Assembly: GCF_003269065.1 (NCBI RefSeq) | Contig: NZ_QLTA01000003.1 | Span: forward strand, 62,001 to 126,000 | Direction of reading: 5' to 3' | DNA: 64,000 nucleotides | Source: Paracidovorax anthurii | Lineage (GTDB): Bacteria > Pseudomonadota > Gammaproteobacteria > Burkholderiales > Burkholderiaceae_C | Shown: one piece after another, positions 1 to 7,453 of the stretch | Position numbering within the stretch: the first letter of the stretch is position 1 | Layout: each line of letters begins with the position of its first letter | The notes under the pieces: model-generated | What the model saw: the letters and a program-made list of their open reading frames with translations, nothing else | The model's database searches: none | What the model was told of the DNA's origin: nothing | Translations under genes and position numbers: made by a program

Positions 1-188
1 CCGCCGTGGAGCGCTGGGCCGATGCGGCCCGGCAGGCGGTGCGCGAGCCGGCCGTGGTGGAGGCGCTGGCCAAGCTCGGTTTCGAGCCCGCCTCGGGCAC
101 GCCCGAGGAGTTCGCCCGCCAGCTCACCCAGGAGCGCGACCGCTGGGGCCCCGTCGTGGCCGCCTCGGGCTTCTCGTCGGAGGAGTAG
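1..188 (+). CDS. Bug-family (TctC-like) substrate-binding protein, C-terminal fragment
   Basis: Partial gene cut by the left edge; the reading frame begins at base 3 and ends with TAG at 186-188. About 61 residues are visible. The pattern of an AVREPAVVEALAKLGFEP helix, then GTPEEFARQL, then a RWGPVVAASG ending is the usual C-terminus of Bug/TctC extracytoplasmic solute-binding proteins, which deliver carboxylates or similar small molecules to tripartite tricarboxylate-type transporters or act as orphan receptors. The ligand cannot be inferred. The family call comes from this short tail only. A second, complete member of the family lies at 45829. Confidence 0.7.
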   Translation, partial: AVERWADAARQAVREPAVVEALAKLGFEPASGTPEEFARQLTQERDRWGPVVAASGFSSEE

Positions 189-221
189 GGCGGCAGGCCG
201 GGGCGTGGCGCCTGGAGCGGG

Positions 222-501
222 CCCCTAAGAACGTGTTCACGATCTCCCAGGGGTCGCGCAGTGGCGTGTGCGGGTGGGATGCAAGGCGCGGTGCGCCGCC
301 CATAGCCCGGCTATGGGCCAGCGCCGCAACGCCGCAGACCGCCCGCACACGCCACTGCCCGAAGGGTTGGAGCGAAATCGGGCGATTGAACGCCCCCGAT
401 GCTGGCATGGGCACGAGCCCATGCGGCGCATCCGAGGCATCCACTCATCCCGATTGCGCTCCAACGCGACCCCTGCGAGATCGTGAACACGTTCTAAGGG
501 G
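222..501. repeat. 280-bp palindromic element with 37-bp terminal inverted repeats and two internal stem arms
   Basis: Bases 222-258 and 465-501 are inverted copies with only two mismatches. Inside lie two further inverted repeats: 258-274 with 342-358 (17 bp, perfect) and 366-382 with 449-465 (17 bp, one mismatch). Each contains its own hairpin: 299-317 (8-bp stem, 3-nt loop) and 405-424 (8-bp stem, 4-nt loop). The whole can fold into a cloverleaf-like three-way structure. It lies between a finished gene and chrA and has no convincing coding content. It resembles a non-autonomous, MITE-like or REP-derived element; no transposase is nearby. Confidence 0.85.
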
Positions 502-554
502 AAAAAGAGGAGAATCGGCCGCCTCGGGAACACAGCCTCCCGTCCCGCAAGGGT

Positions 555-570
555 AGACGGTGTCCCGTCT
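555..570. promoter_or_regulatory. short palindrome upstream of chrA
   Basis: AGACGG and CCGTCT form a perfect 6-bp inverted repeat around TGTC, 30 bases before the chosen chrA start. It could be an operator or a leader hairpin. No chrB-like regulator is visible, so any regulatory role is a guess. The rest of the 189-599 gap is taken up by the palindromic element. Confidence 0.25.
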
Positions 571-599
571 AAGCGCTGGAAATGCTCATTGGAGTTTCC

Positions 600-1958
600 A
601 TGGACACCGTGCCGCTTTCCGCCGCCGATTCCCCGCGCCCCCCGTCCGTTTCCCTCTCCGAGGCCCTGCGTTTCTGGCTGAAGCTCGGGTTCATCGGCTT
701 CGGCGGCCCCGCCGGCCAGATCGCGCTCATGCACGACGAGCTGGTGGACCGCCGGCGCTGGATTTCGGAGCGGCGGTTCCTGCATGCCTTGAACTACTGC
801 ATGCTGCTCCCCGGCCCCGAGGCGCAGCAGCTCGCCACCTACCTCGGCTGGCTCCTGCACCGCACCTGGGGCGGCATCCTGGCGGGCCTGCTCTTCGTCC
901 TGCCCTCCCTGTTCATCATGATCGCCCTGGCCTGGCTGTACATGGCCCAGGGCGACACGCCCGCGGTGGCGGGCCTCTTCCACGGCATCAAGCCGGCCGT
1001 CACGGCGCTCGTGGCGCAGGCCGCCGCGCGGGTCGGGGCGCGGTCGCTGCGCAACGGCTGGCTCGGGGCGATCGCCGCCGCGGCGTTCGTGGCCCTCTTC
1101 GCTTTCGATGTGCCGTTCCCCCTCATCGTGATGGCGGCGGCCGTGCTCGGCCATGCCGGGGGCCGATGGCGTCCCGAGGCGTTCGGAGCACGGGCGGCGG
1201 GCCCCGCCGCGGCCGGGCCGGCCCACGGGAGGGGCCCCGCGCTCATCGACGACGACACGCCCGTGCCCGGCCATGCGCGGTTCTCCTGGCGGCGCCTGCG
1301 CAACGTGTTCCTCGCCGGAGCGGGGCTCTGGCTCCTGGCCATCGGGGGGCTGGTGGCGCTGTACGGCTGGAACTCCGTCCTGGCGCAGATGGGATGGTTC
1401 TTCACCAAGGCGGCGCTGATGACCTTCGGGGGCGCCTACGCCGTGCTGCCGTATGTTTACCAGGGCGCGGTCGAGCACTTCCACTGGATCACGCCGGCCC
1501 ATATGATCGACGGCCTGGCGCTGGGCGAGACCACGCCGGGCCCGCTCATCATGGTGGTGTCGTTCGTCGCCTTCGTCGGCGGGTGGACGCAGGCCCTCTT
1601 CGGCCCCGATGCACCGCTGCTCGCCGGGGCGGTCGCGGCATCGGTGGTCACGTTCTTCACCTTCCTGCCGTCGTTCGTCTTCATCCTGCTGGGCGGCCCG
1701 TTCATCGAGTCCACGCACGGCAATCTCCGGCTCACGGCGCCCCTGGCGGGCATCACCGCGGCGGTGGTCGGTGTCATCGTGAATCTGGCGGTGTTCTTCG
1801 CCTGGCACGTCTTCTGGCCGAAGGGGCTGCACGGCGGCATCGACGGGCCGTCGGTGCTCATCGGCCTGGCGGCCGCGGTGGCGCTGATGCGCTACCGGGT
1901 GGGGGCCGTTCCGGTCATCGTCGCCGCGGGACTCGCCGGCTTCGCCCTCGGACTGTGA
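600..1958 (+). CDS. chrA: chromate transporter ChrA, long-chain (two-domain) type
   Basis: Inner-membrane protein of the CHR superfamily, which exports chromate and lowers cytoplasmic Cr(VI). The 452 residues hold two homologous chromate-transport domains. The N-terminal one carries FGGPAGQ (about 34-40) and LPGPEAQQLATYLG (about 70-83). The C-terminal one carries MTFGGAYAVLPY (about 272-283) and LGETTPGPLIMV (about 307-318). Both halves have long hydrophobic helices and are joined by a polar linker around 195-235. The ATG at 600 is preferred because GGAG lies about 6 bases upstream; an in-frame ATG at 582 lacks a site. It converges with the glutathione transferase gene. No chrB or other resistance gene accompanies it. 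Confidence 0.9.
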   Translation: MDTVPLSAADSPRPPSVSLSEALRFWLKLGFIGFGGPAGQIALMHDELVDRRRWISERRFLHALNYCMLLPGPEAQQLATYLGWLLHRTWGGILAGLLFVLPSLFIMIALAWLYMAQGDTPAVAGLFHGIKPAVTALVAQAAARVGARSLRNGWLGAIAAAAFVALFAFDVPFPLIVMAAAVLGHAGGRWRPEAFGARAAGPAAAGPAHGRGPALIDDDTPVPGHARFSWRRLRNVFLAGAGLWLLAIGGLVALYGWNSVLAQMGWFFTKAALMTFGGAYAVLPYVYQGAVEHFHWITPAHMIDGLALGETTPGPLIMVVSFVAFVGGWTQALFGPDAPLLAGAVAASVVTFFTFLPSFVFILLGGPFIESTHGNLRLTAPLAGITAAVVGVIVNLAVFFAWHVFWPKGLHGGIDGPSVLIGLAAAVALMRYRVGAVPVIVAAGLAGFALGL

Positions 1959-2003
1959 GGAGGGCGGAGGGCCGCCGGCCCCGGGCGGGGCCGGGGCGCG
2001 GTC

Positions 2004-2717
2004 TCAGGCCCTTGCCGGAATCTCCAGCCCGCGCGCCACGGCGGGCCGGGCCACGAAGGCGTCCAGCACGCGCTGCACGTGGGTGAAGCGCCCGAACTCC
2101 ACCAGGTCGCCCGCCCCGTAGAAGCCCACGAGGTTGCGCACCCACGGGAAGACGGCGATGTCGGCGATGGTGTAGTCGTCGCCCGCCATCCAGGCGCGGC
2201 CGTCGGCCAGGTGCCGGTCCAGCACGCCCAGCAGGCGCCGCGTTTCGGCCACGTAGCGGTCGCGCGGGCGCTTGTCCTCGTAGTCCTTGCCGGCGAACTT
2301 GTGGAAGAAGCCGAGCTGGCCGAACATGGGCCCGACCCCGCCCATCTGCCACATCAGCCACTGCAGCGTTTCGTAGCGCCGCGCGCCGGCCGGCGCGAGG
2401 AAGCGGCCGGTCTTGTCGGCCAGGTAGACCAGGATGGCCCCCGATTCGAAGAGCGCGAGCGGCTGGCCGCCGGGGCCGTCCGGGTCGAGGATGGCCGGGA
2501 TCTTGTTGTTGGGGTTGAGCGAGAGGAACTCGGGCGAGTTCTGCTCGTCCTGGTCGAAGCGCACGAGGTGCGCCTCGTAGGGCAGGCCCGCTTCCTCCAG
2601 CAGGATCGAGACCTTCACGCCGTTGGGCGTGGGCAGCGAGTAGAGCTGCAGCCGGTCGGGGTGGCGGGCCGGCCATTTGCGGGTGATGGGATGGGCGGCA
2701 AGAACGTCGTCGGTCAT
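2004..2717 (-). CDS. glutathione S-transferase, YfcG/YghU-like (Nu class)
   Basis: Soluble glutathione-dependent enzyme of 237 residues. The N-terminal thioredoxin-like domain contains [18 protein letters not shown] (about 24-41), with the TPNG turn typical of the bacterial Nu class, then NPNNKIPA (about 68-75) and [12 protein letters not shown] (about 89-100), which bind glutathione. The C-terminal all-helical domain has the conserved [11 protein letters not shown] segment. Nu-class enzymes in Escherichia coli show disulfide reductase activity toward glutathione-linked substrates; the substrate here is unknown. AGGAG precedes the ATG on the minus strand. It is monocistronic, convergent with chrA and divergent from dapF. 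Confidence 0.85.
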   Translation of the reverse strand: MTDDVLAAHPITRKWPARHPDRLQLYSLPTPNGVKVSILLEEAGLPYEAHLVRFDQDEQNSPEFLSLNPNNKIPAILDPDGPGGQPLALFESGAILVYLADKTGRFLAPAGARRYETLQWLMWQMGGVGPMFGQLGFFHKFAGKDYEDKRPRDRYVAETRRLLGVLDRHLADGRAWMAGDDYTIADIAVFPWVRNLVGFYGAGDLVEFGRFTHVQRVLDAFVARPAVARGLEIPARA

Positions 2718-2853
2718 CGGGGCTCCTGGAGATGAACGGAGGAAAAGGACGCGAAGGGACGCGAAGGGTCGCGTGCGCCATCATCGCGCGGGCGCCCGGT
2801 CCGCGCTGGCGCGGGGGCATGGCATGCGCCGCGCGGCGGCGATAATCGCGCGG

Positions 2854-3732
2854 ATGCAGATCCGCTTCACCAAGATGCAGGGCGCGGGCAACGACTTCGT
2901 CGTGCTCGACGAGACGCAGGGGCGCCTCGGGCTCACGCCCGCGCAGTACCGCTTCCTGGCCGACCGCCACTTCGGCGTCGGCGCCGACCAGATCCTCACC
3001 GTGCGGCCCGCGCCGGCCGAGGGCATCGATTTCGAATACGTGATCCACAACGCCGACGGCGGCGAGGTGGAGCAGTGCGGCAACGGCGCGCGCTGCTTCG
3101 CGCGCTACGTGCGCGACAAGGGCCTGACGGCCAAGGACACCATCCGCGTGCAGACGCTGGCCGGCGTGATCGCCCCCCGGCTCACCGATGACGGCCGCGT
3201 CACGGTGGACATGGGCCGCCCGCGCTTCGCGCCCGAAGAGGTGCCCTTCGACGCATCGGGCCTGGCGCCCGTGGCGCAGGGGGCAGGGCAGAAGTGGCCG
3301 CTGGTCGCTGATTCCATTGAAGAGTCTGCCCCACTTTTGGTAGCAATCGTCTCCATGGGCAACCCGCATGCCGTGCAATTGGTGGACGACGTGGACACCG
3401 CCCCGGTCGCGCGCACCGGCCCGGCCATCGAGCGCCACCCGCGCTTTCCGCAGCGCGTGAACGCGGGCTACCTGCAGATCGTGGACCGTGCCCGCGTGCG
3501 GCTGCGCGTCTATGAGCGCGGCGCGGGCGAAACGCTCGCCTGCGGCACGGGCGCCTGCGCGGCGGTGGCCGCCGGCATCCGCCTGGGCCTGCTCGATGCG
3601 CGCGTCGATGTCCAGACGCGCGGCGGCCTGCTCACCATCGCCTGGAGCGGCGATGCGGCCGATCCGGTCTTCATGACCGGCCCGGCCACCACCGTCTTCG
3701 AAGGCCAGATCGACATTCCCGACGCACCATGA
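2854..3732 (+). CDS. dapF: diaminopimelate epimerase
   Basis: Converts LL- to meso-diaminopimelate, the last step before the lysine and peptidoglycan branch; cytoplasmic. The start [16 protein letters not shown] is the classic family N-terminus. The two catalytic cysteines are visible: C75 in EQCGNGARC and C230 in [10 protein letters not shown]. At 292 residues it is slightly longer than the usual 275 or so. The extra stretch, about 145-165, is unusually AT-rich in the DNA (3305-3350) and contains one of the 17-nt hairpins. The stop overlaps the start of the next gene by ATGA (3729-3732). The dapF-DUF484-xerC order matches enterobacteria. Confidence 0.96.
   Translation: MQIRFTKMQGAGNDFVVLDETQGRLGLTPAQYRFLADRHFGVGADQILTVRPAPAEGIDFEYVIHNADGGEVEQCGNGARCFARYVRDKGLTAKDTIRVQTLAGVIAPRLTDDGRVTVDMGRPRFAPEEVPFDASGLAPVAQGAGQKWPLVADSIEESAPLLVAIVSMGNPHAVQLVDDVDTAPVARTGPAIERHPRFPQRVNAGYLQIVDRARVRLRVYERGAGETLACGTGACAAVAAGIRLGLLDARVDVQTRGGLLTIAWSGDAADPVFMTGPATTVFEGQIDIPDAP
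3328..3344. repeat. 17-nt hairpin family, copy in dapF
   Basis: GCCC, nine bases, TAGC. This is a degenerate copy (one stem mismatch) of the GCTM-N9-TAGC family, read in frame inside dapF as part of APLLVA in a locally AT-rich patch. Confidence 0.45.
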
Positions 3733-4430
3733 CCACTCCGCATTCCCCCGCCCACGCCGTGCCGCCCATCACCGAGGAGGACATCGCCGAGTTCCTCGCC
3801 AATACCCCGGGCTTCTTCGAGCGCCACGCCGAGCTGCTGACCGGCGTCACGCTCACCAGCCCGCACGGCCAGCGCGCCGTGAGCCTGCAGGAGCGCCAGG
3901 CCGAGATGCTGCGCGAGAAGATCAAGGGCCTGGAGCAGCGCATCATGGAGATGGTGCGCCACAGCCACGAGAACACCGCCATCGCGCAGAAGATCCACCA
4001 GTGGACGCGCGAGCTGGCCGAGGCCCGCGACCCGGCGGCGCTGCCGCGCGTGGTGGAGCAGGGCATCCGCCGCCTCTTCGACGTGCCGCAGGCCGCCCTG
4101 CGCCTGTGGGAGCTGGCCCCGCCCTACGCGGGCGCGCCGTTCGCCCAGGGCGCGAGTGCCGATGCGCGCTCCTTCGCCACCTCGCTCACGCAGCCCTTCT
4201 GCGGCCCCAACCTCGGCTTCGAGCCGGCGGGCTGGCTGCCCGAGGCGGCGCAGGTGCAGTCGGTGGCGCTGCTGCCGCTGCGCGAGGGCGCACTCGACGG
4301 CGACGCGCCGGCCTTCGGCCTGCTGGTGCTGGGCTCGGCCGATCCGCATCGCTTCGATGCGACCATGGGCACCGAATTCCTCGCGCGCATGGCCGAGCTG
4401 GCCGGATCGGCGCTCTCGCGCCTGCGCTGA
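3729..4430 (+). CDS. DUF484 family protein (YigA-like)
   Basis: Cytoplasmic protein of 233 residues. The N-terminus carries [22 protein letters not shown] (about 14-35) and [14 protein letters not shown] (about 44-57), the hallmark of DUF484, followed by a coiled-coil helix rich in Glu and Arg and a GAF-like C-terminal half ending in [14 protein letters not shown] and [16 protein letters not shown]. The biochemical role is unknown. Members sit almost always between dapF and xerC, as here. It is coupled to dapF by a 4-base overlap and lies 9 bases before xerC, so the three genes are very likely one transcript. Confidence 0.9.
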   Translation: MTTPHSPAHAVPPITEEDIAEFLANTPGFFERHAELLTGVTLTSPHGQRAVSLQERQAEMLREKIKGLEQRIMEMVRHSHENTAIAQKIHQWTRELAEARDPAALPRVVEQGIRRLFDVPQAALRLWELAPPYAGAPFAQGASADARSFATSLTQPFCGPNLGFEPAGWLPEAAQVQSVALLPLREGALDGDAPAFGLLVLGSADPHRFDATMGTEFLARMAELAGSALSRLR

Positions 4431-4439
4431 GCCCGGGCC

Positions 4440-5510
4440 ATGGCGCGCGCAGCGGGGCGCCGGCCGCCGTCCGGCCTTCTTCCTGCGGAGGAGGCTCCGC
4501 CGCCCCCCGCGCACCCGGGCGCGGAGCCTTCCGGGCCCCCGGCCGGCGGACCGCCGCTCGACCCCGACGTGCTGCGCTACCTGGAGTACGCGCGGGTGGA
4601 AAAGCGCCTCGCCGCGCGCACGGTCACGCTCTACACGCTCGATCTGCACAAGCTCGCCGCCTTCGCGCACGAGGCCGGCGCGCCGCTGCGCGGCCTGCAG
4701 CCCGCGCACATCCGCCGCTTCGTGGCCCGCATGCATGCCGAGGGGCGCGGCGGGCGCGGCATCGCGCTGATCCTCTCGGGCTGGCGGGGCTTCTTCACCT
4801 GGGCGCTGCGCCAGGGCCTCGTGCCCCACAACCCGGTGCAGGGCGTGCGCGCGCCGCGCGCGCCCAAGCCGCTGCCCAAGGCGCTGGGCGTGGACGACGC
4901 GGTGCGGCTGGCGGAGTTCGAGGGCACGTCCGGCGCCGACCCCTGGCTGGAGGCGCGCGACGCGGCCATGGTGGAGCTGCTCTACGGCTGCGGCCTGCGC
5001 GTGGGCGAGCTGGCGGGGCTCGATGCCGTCCCCGGGCCGGACACGCAGCGCCAGGGCCGGGGCTGGGTGGATCTGGAGGCCGCCGAGGCGCACGTGTTCG
5101 GCAAGGGCTCCAAGCGGCGCGGCGTGCCCGTGGGGGCGGCGGCGCTCGCGGCGCTGCGCGCGTGGCTGGCGGTGCGCGCCCAGCCGTTCGGCGGCGCGCA
5201 GTCGGCGCGCCTCGATGCGGCGCTGTTCGTGGGCCAACGCGGCGCGCGGCTCACGGCGCAGTCGATCTGGTCGCGGCTGCGCCAGCGCAGCCAGCTCGCG
5301 GGGCTGACCACGCCCGTCCATCCCCACATGCTGCGCCACTCCTTCGCGAGCCACCTGCTGCAGTCCAGCGGCGACCTGCGCGCCGTGCAGGAGCTGCTGG
5401 GCCACGCCAACATCACCACCACCCAGGTCTATACGCGGCTCGATTTCCAGCACCTCGCGAAGGTGTACGACGCCGCCCATCCGCGCGCGCGCCGCAAGCC
5501 GGGCGGGTAG
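4440..5510 (+). CDS. xerC: tyrosine recombinase XerC
   Basis: Site-specific recombinase that, with XerD, resolves chromosome dimers at dif near the divisome. The catalytic set is visible: Arg in CGLRVGEL (about 184-191), Lys in GKGSKRRG (about 221-228), HMLRHSF (about 296-302), the LGH of LGHANITTTQVYT (about 320-332), and the nucleophile Tyr at its end. The N-terminal SAM-like DNA-binding domain starts near residue 40. The first 38 residues are a Pro/Ala-rich extension absent from most homologues, and an insertion around 195-213 makes the protein 356 residues instead of about 300. A later start cannot be excluded, but no better ribosome site is obvious. Confidence 0.93.
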   Translation: MARAAGRRPPSGLLPAEEAPPPPAHPGAEPSGPPAGGPPLDPDVLRYLEYARVEKRLAARTVTLYTLDLHKLAAFAHEAGAPLRGLQPAHIRRFVARMHAEGRGGRGIALILSGWRGFFTWALRQGLVPHNPVQGVRAPRAPKPLPKALGVDDAVRLAEFEGTSGADPWLEARDAAMVELLYGCGLRVGELAGLDAVPGPDTQRQGRGWVDLEAAEAHVFGKGSKRRGVPVGAAALAALRAWLAVRAQPFGGAQSARLDAALFVGQRGARLTAQSIWSRLRQRSQLAGLTTPVHPHMLRHSFASHLLQSSGDLRAVQELLGHANITTTQVYTRLDFQHLAKVYDAAHPRARRKPGG

Positions 5511-5573
5511 CGGGCGGGCCCTGCCGGCGGGCGCGCGGCCGTGGCGATTCCCCGGCTGGCGATCCCCCGGCGT

Positions 5574-7199
5574 TCAGCCGTGCTGCAGCAGCCGCTGCGC
5601 CATGCCCGCCGCCACCGGCGTGGCGGGCCCGGCCAGCAGCCGCTCGCCCGGGAGGCGGAAGGTGGCCACGGCGCTGACCAGCTCCCGGGCGCGCTGGCTC
5701 AGCGCGGCGGCGGCGGCGGCCATCTCTTCCACCAGGGCCGCGTTGTGCTGGGTCGTGCGGTCCATGTCGTTCACGGCGCCGTTGATCTGCTCGACGCCCT
5801 GGCGCTGCTCCTGGCTGGCGGCGGTGATATCGCCCACCAGCTGCGACAGGCCCTGGATGGAGCGCACCACGCTGTCCATGGTCTGGCCGGCGCGGTCCAC
5901 CAGGGCGGAGCCGGCGGTCACGCGCTCGATGCTGGTGGTGACCAGGCCCTTGATCTCGCCGGAGGCCTGCCCGGCGCGCTGCGCGAGCTGGCGCACCTCG
6001 GCCGCCACCACCGCGAAGCCCCGGCCCTGTTCGCCGGCACGGGCGGCTTCCACGGCCGCGTTCAGCGCCAGGATGTTGGTCTGGAAGGCGATCGTGTCGA
6101 TGATGCCGGTGATGTCCGCGATGCGGCGGCTGCTGTCGTTGATGTCCTGCATGGTGCTCACCACCTCGGCCACCACCGCGCCGCCCTGCGCCGCCACCCG
6201 CGAGGCCGCCTGGGCCACGCGGTCGGCCTCCAGGGCGTTGCCGGCGTTCTGGCGCACGGTGCCGTTGAGCTGTTCCATGGAGGCGGCGGTCTGCTGCAGC
6301 GCGCCGGCCTGGCCCTCGGTGCGGGCCGAGAGGTCGCTGTTGCCCTGCGCGATCTGCAGCGCGGCGGAGGACACGCTCTCCGCGCTCTCGTGGATGGCCG
6401 CCACCATGGCGGCGAGCTGGTCGCGCATGCGCCGCAGCTGCGCCATCAGGCTGGTCGCGTCGCCGGGGCGCGTCTGGATGGCGATGGTGAGGTCGCCCTG
6501 CGCCACGCTGCGGGCCACGGCCGCGGCCATTGAGGGCTCGGCGCCGAGTTCGCGCAGGATGCCGCGCACCACCAGCATGCCGAAGCCGATGGCCACGATC
6601 ACGCCCGCCAGCACGGCGGCGATCACGCCCGTGCGGGTCTCGTGGTACTGGACTTCGGCGGCCTCGTACGTGTTGCGCGCCGTGTCGAGCTGCACCTGCG
6701 TGAGCGTGGCCAGCACCGTCTGCAGCGGGTCCAGCGCCGGGTACATCTCCCGGGCGGCGAACGCCGTCAGCCCGGGGATGTCCTGCGCGCGCAGCAGGTG
6801 TTCGAGGGTCTGCACGGCGGCGTCGGCGCGCACCTGCAGCGGCTGGAACTCGCCGATCAGGCGGCGCTCCTCGGCGTGCAGGTCGGTCGCCAGGTAGGCG
6901 CTCCACTGCGTCTCGATGTCCTTGCGCGCGGCGGCGATGGAGTCGAGCCCCTGCCGCGGCGTCATGGCGCCGTCGCGCACCTTGTGGGCCGTGTCCACTA
7001 CGTTGACCGCGTAGGCATCGGCCACCATCTTGATCTGCTGGAGCGGCACGACGCGGTCGCGGTAGACGGTGACCAGTCCGGCGTTGGAGCTGCCCATGCC
7101 CAGCAGCCCCGCCGCGCCGACGCCCGCCGCCAGCAGGCAGAGTGCGGCGAGCAGCCAGCCGAGCCGCGTGGATATCTTGAGCCGGTGAAAGAATTGCAT
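5574..7199 (-). CDS. methyl-accepting chemotaxis protein
   Basis: Inner-membrane chemoreceptor of 541 residues. One membrane helix lies near 14-36, then a periplasmic four-helix-bundle ligand domain (about 37-188), a second helix (about 190-213), a HAMP linker and a cytoplasmic signalling domain. The signalling tip is clear at about 365-410: [20 protein letters not shown], then [12 protein letters not shown]. The ligand is unknown. GGGGGAA precedes the ATG. Genes for CheA and CheW are not in the window. The DNA of the tip region is nearly identical to that of the receptor at 38852. Confidence 0.93.
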   Translation of the reverse strand: MQFFHRLKISTRLGWLLAALCLLAAGVGAAGLLGMGSSNAGLVTVYRDRVVPLQQIKMVADAYAVNVVDTAHKVRDGAMTPRQGLDSIAAARKDIETQWSAYLATDLHAEERRLIGEFQPLQVRADAAVQTLEHLLRAQDIPGLTAFAAREMYPALDPLQTVLATLTQVQLDTARNTYEAAEVQYHETRTGVIAAVLAGVIVAIGFGMLVVRGILRELGAEPSMAAAVARSVAQGDLTIAIQTRPGDATSLMAQLRRMRDQLAAMVAAIHESAESVSSAALQIAQGNSDLSARTEGQAGALQQTAASMEQLNGTVRQNAGNALEADRVAQAASRVAAQGGAVVAEVVSTMQDINDSSRRIADITGIIDTIAFQTNILALNAAVEAARAGEQGRGFAVVAAEVRQLAQRAGQASGEIKGLVTTSIERVTAGSALVDRAGQTMDSVVRSIQGLSQLVGDITAASQEQRQGVEQINGAVNDMDRTTQHNAALVEEMAAAAAALSQRARELVSAVATFRLPGERLLAGPATPVAAGMAQRLLQHG

Positions 7200-7453
7200 G
7201 ATGGTTCCCCCTGGAGGTTGTTGATCTGTGGTGCCATGGAACCCGGCTGGGCCTGGCTGGGGGCGATCCTAAGAAACCCGGGCGGAGGATTTCTCAACAA
7301 TCCTCAAATCTTTCACTCCGAGGTGATCCCCTTCGTTATCGAAGGTATGAACGCCACCCGACCCTTTGCGCGGCATGCATGAACTCTTGCCGAATGCGCA
7401 TGAATTCATGCCCGAGAATACCGGCCGTCATGGCACACAACACGGAGGGGCGC

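Noticed and set aside
233-556. Short plus-strand frames inside the palindromic element.
   Set aside because: They follow from the absence of stops in GC-rich inverted repeats; no ribosome site or known protein.
237-1832. A 531-codon minus-strand frame opposite chrA and running into the palindromic element.
   Set aside because: Low-complexity product and antisense to a well-supported transporter gene; the part over 237-501 is simply repeat sequence.
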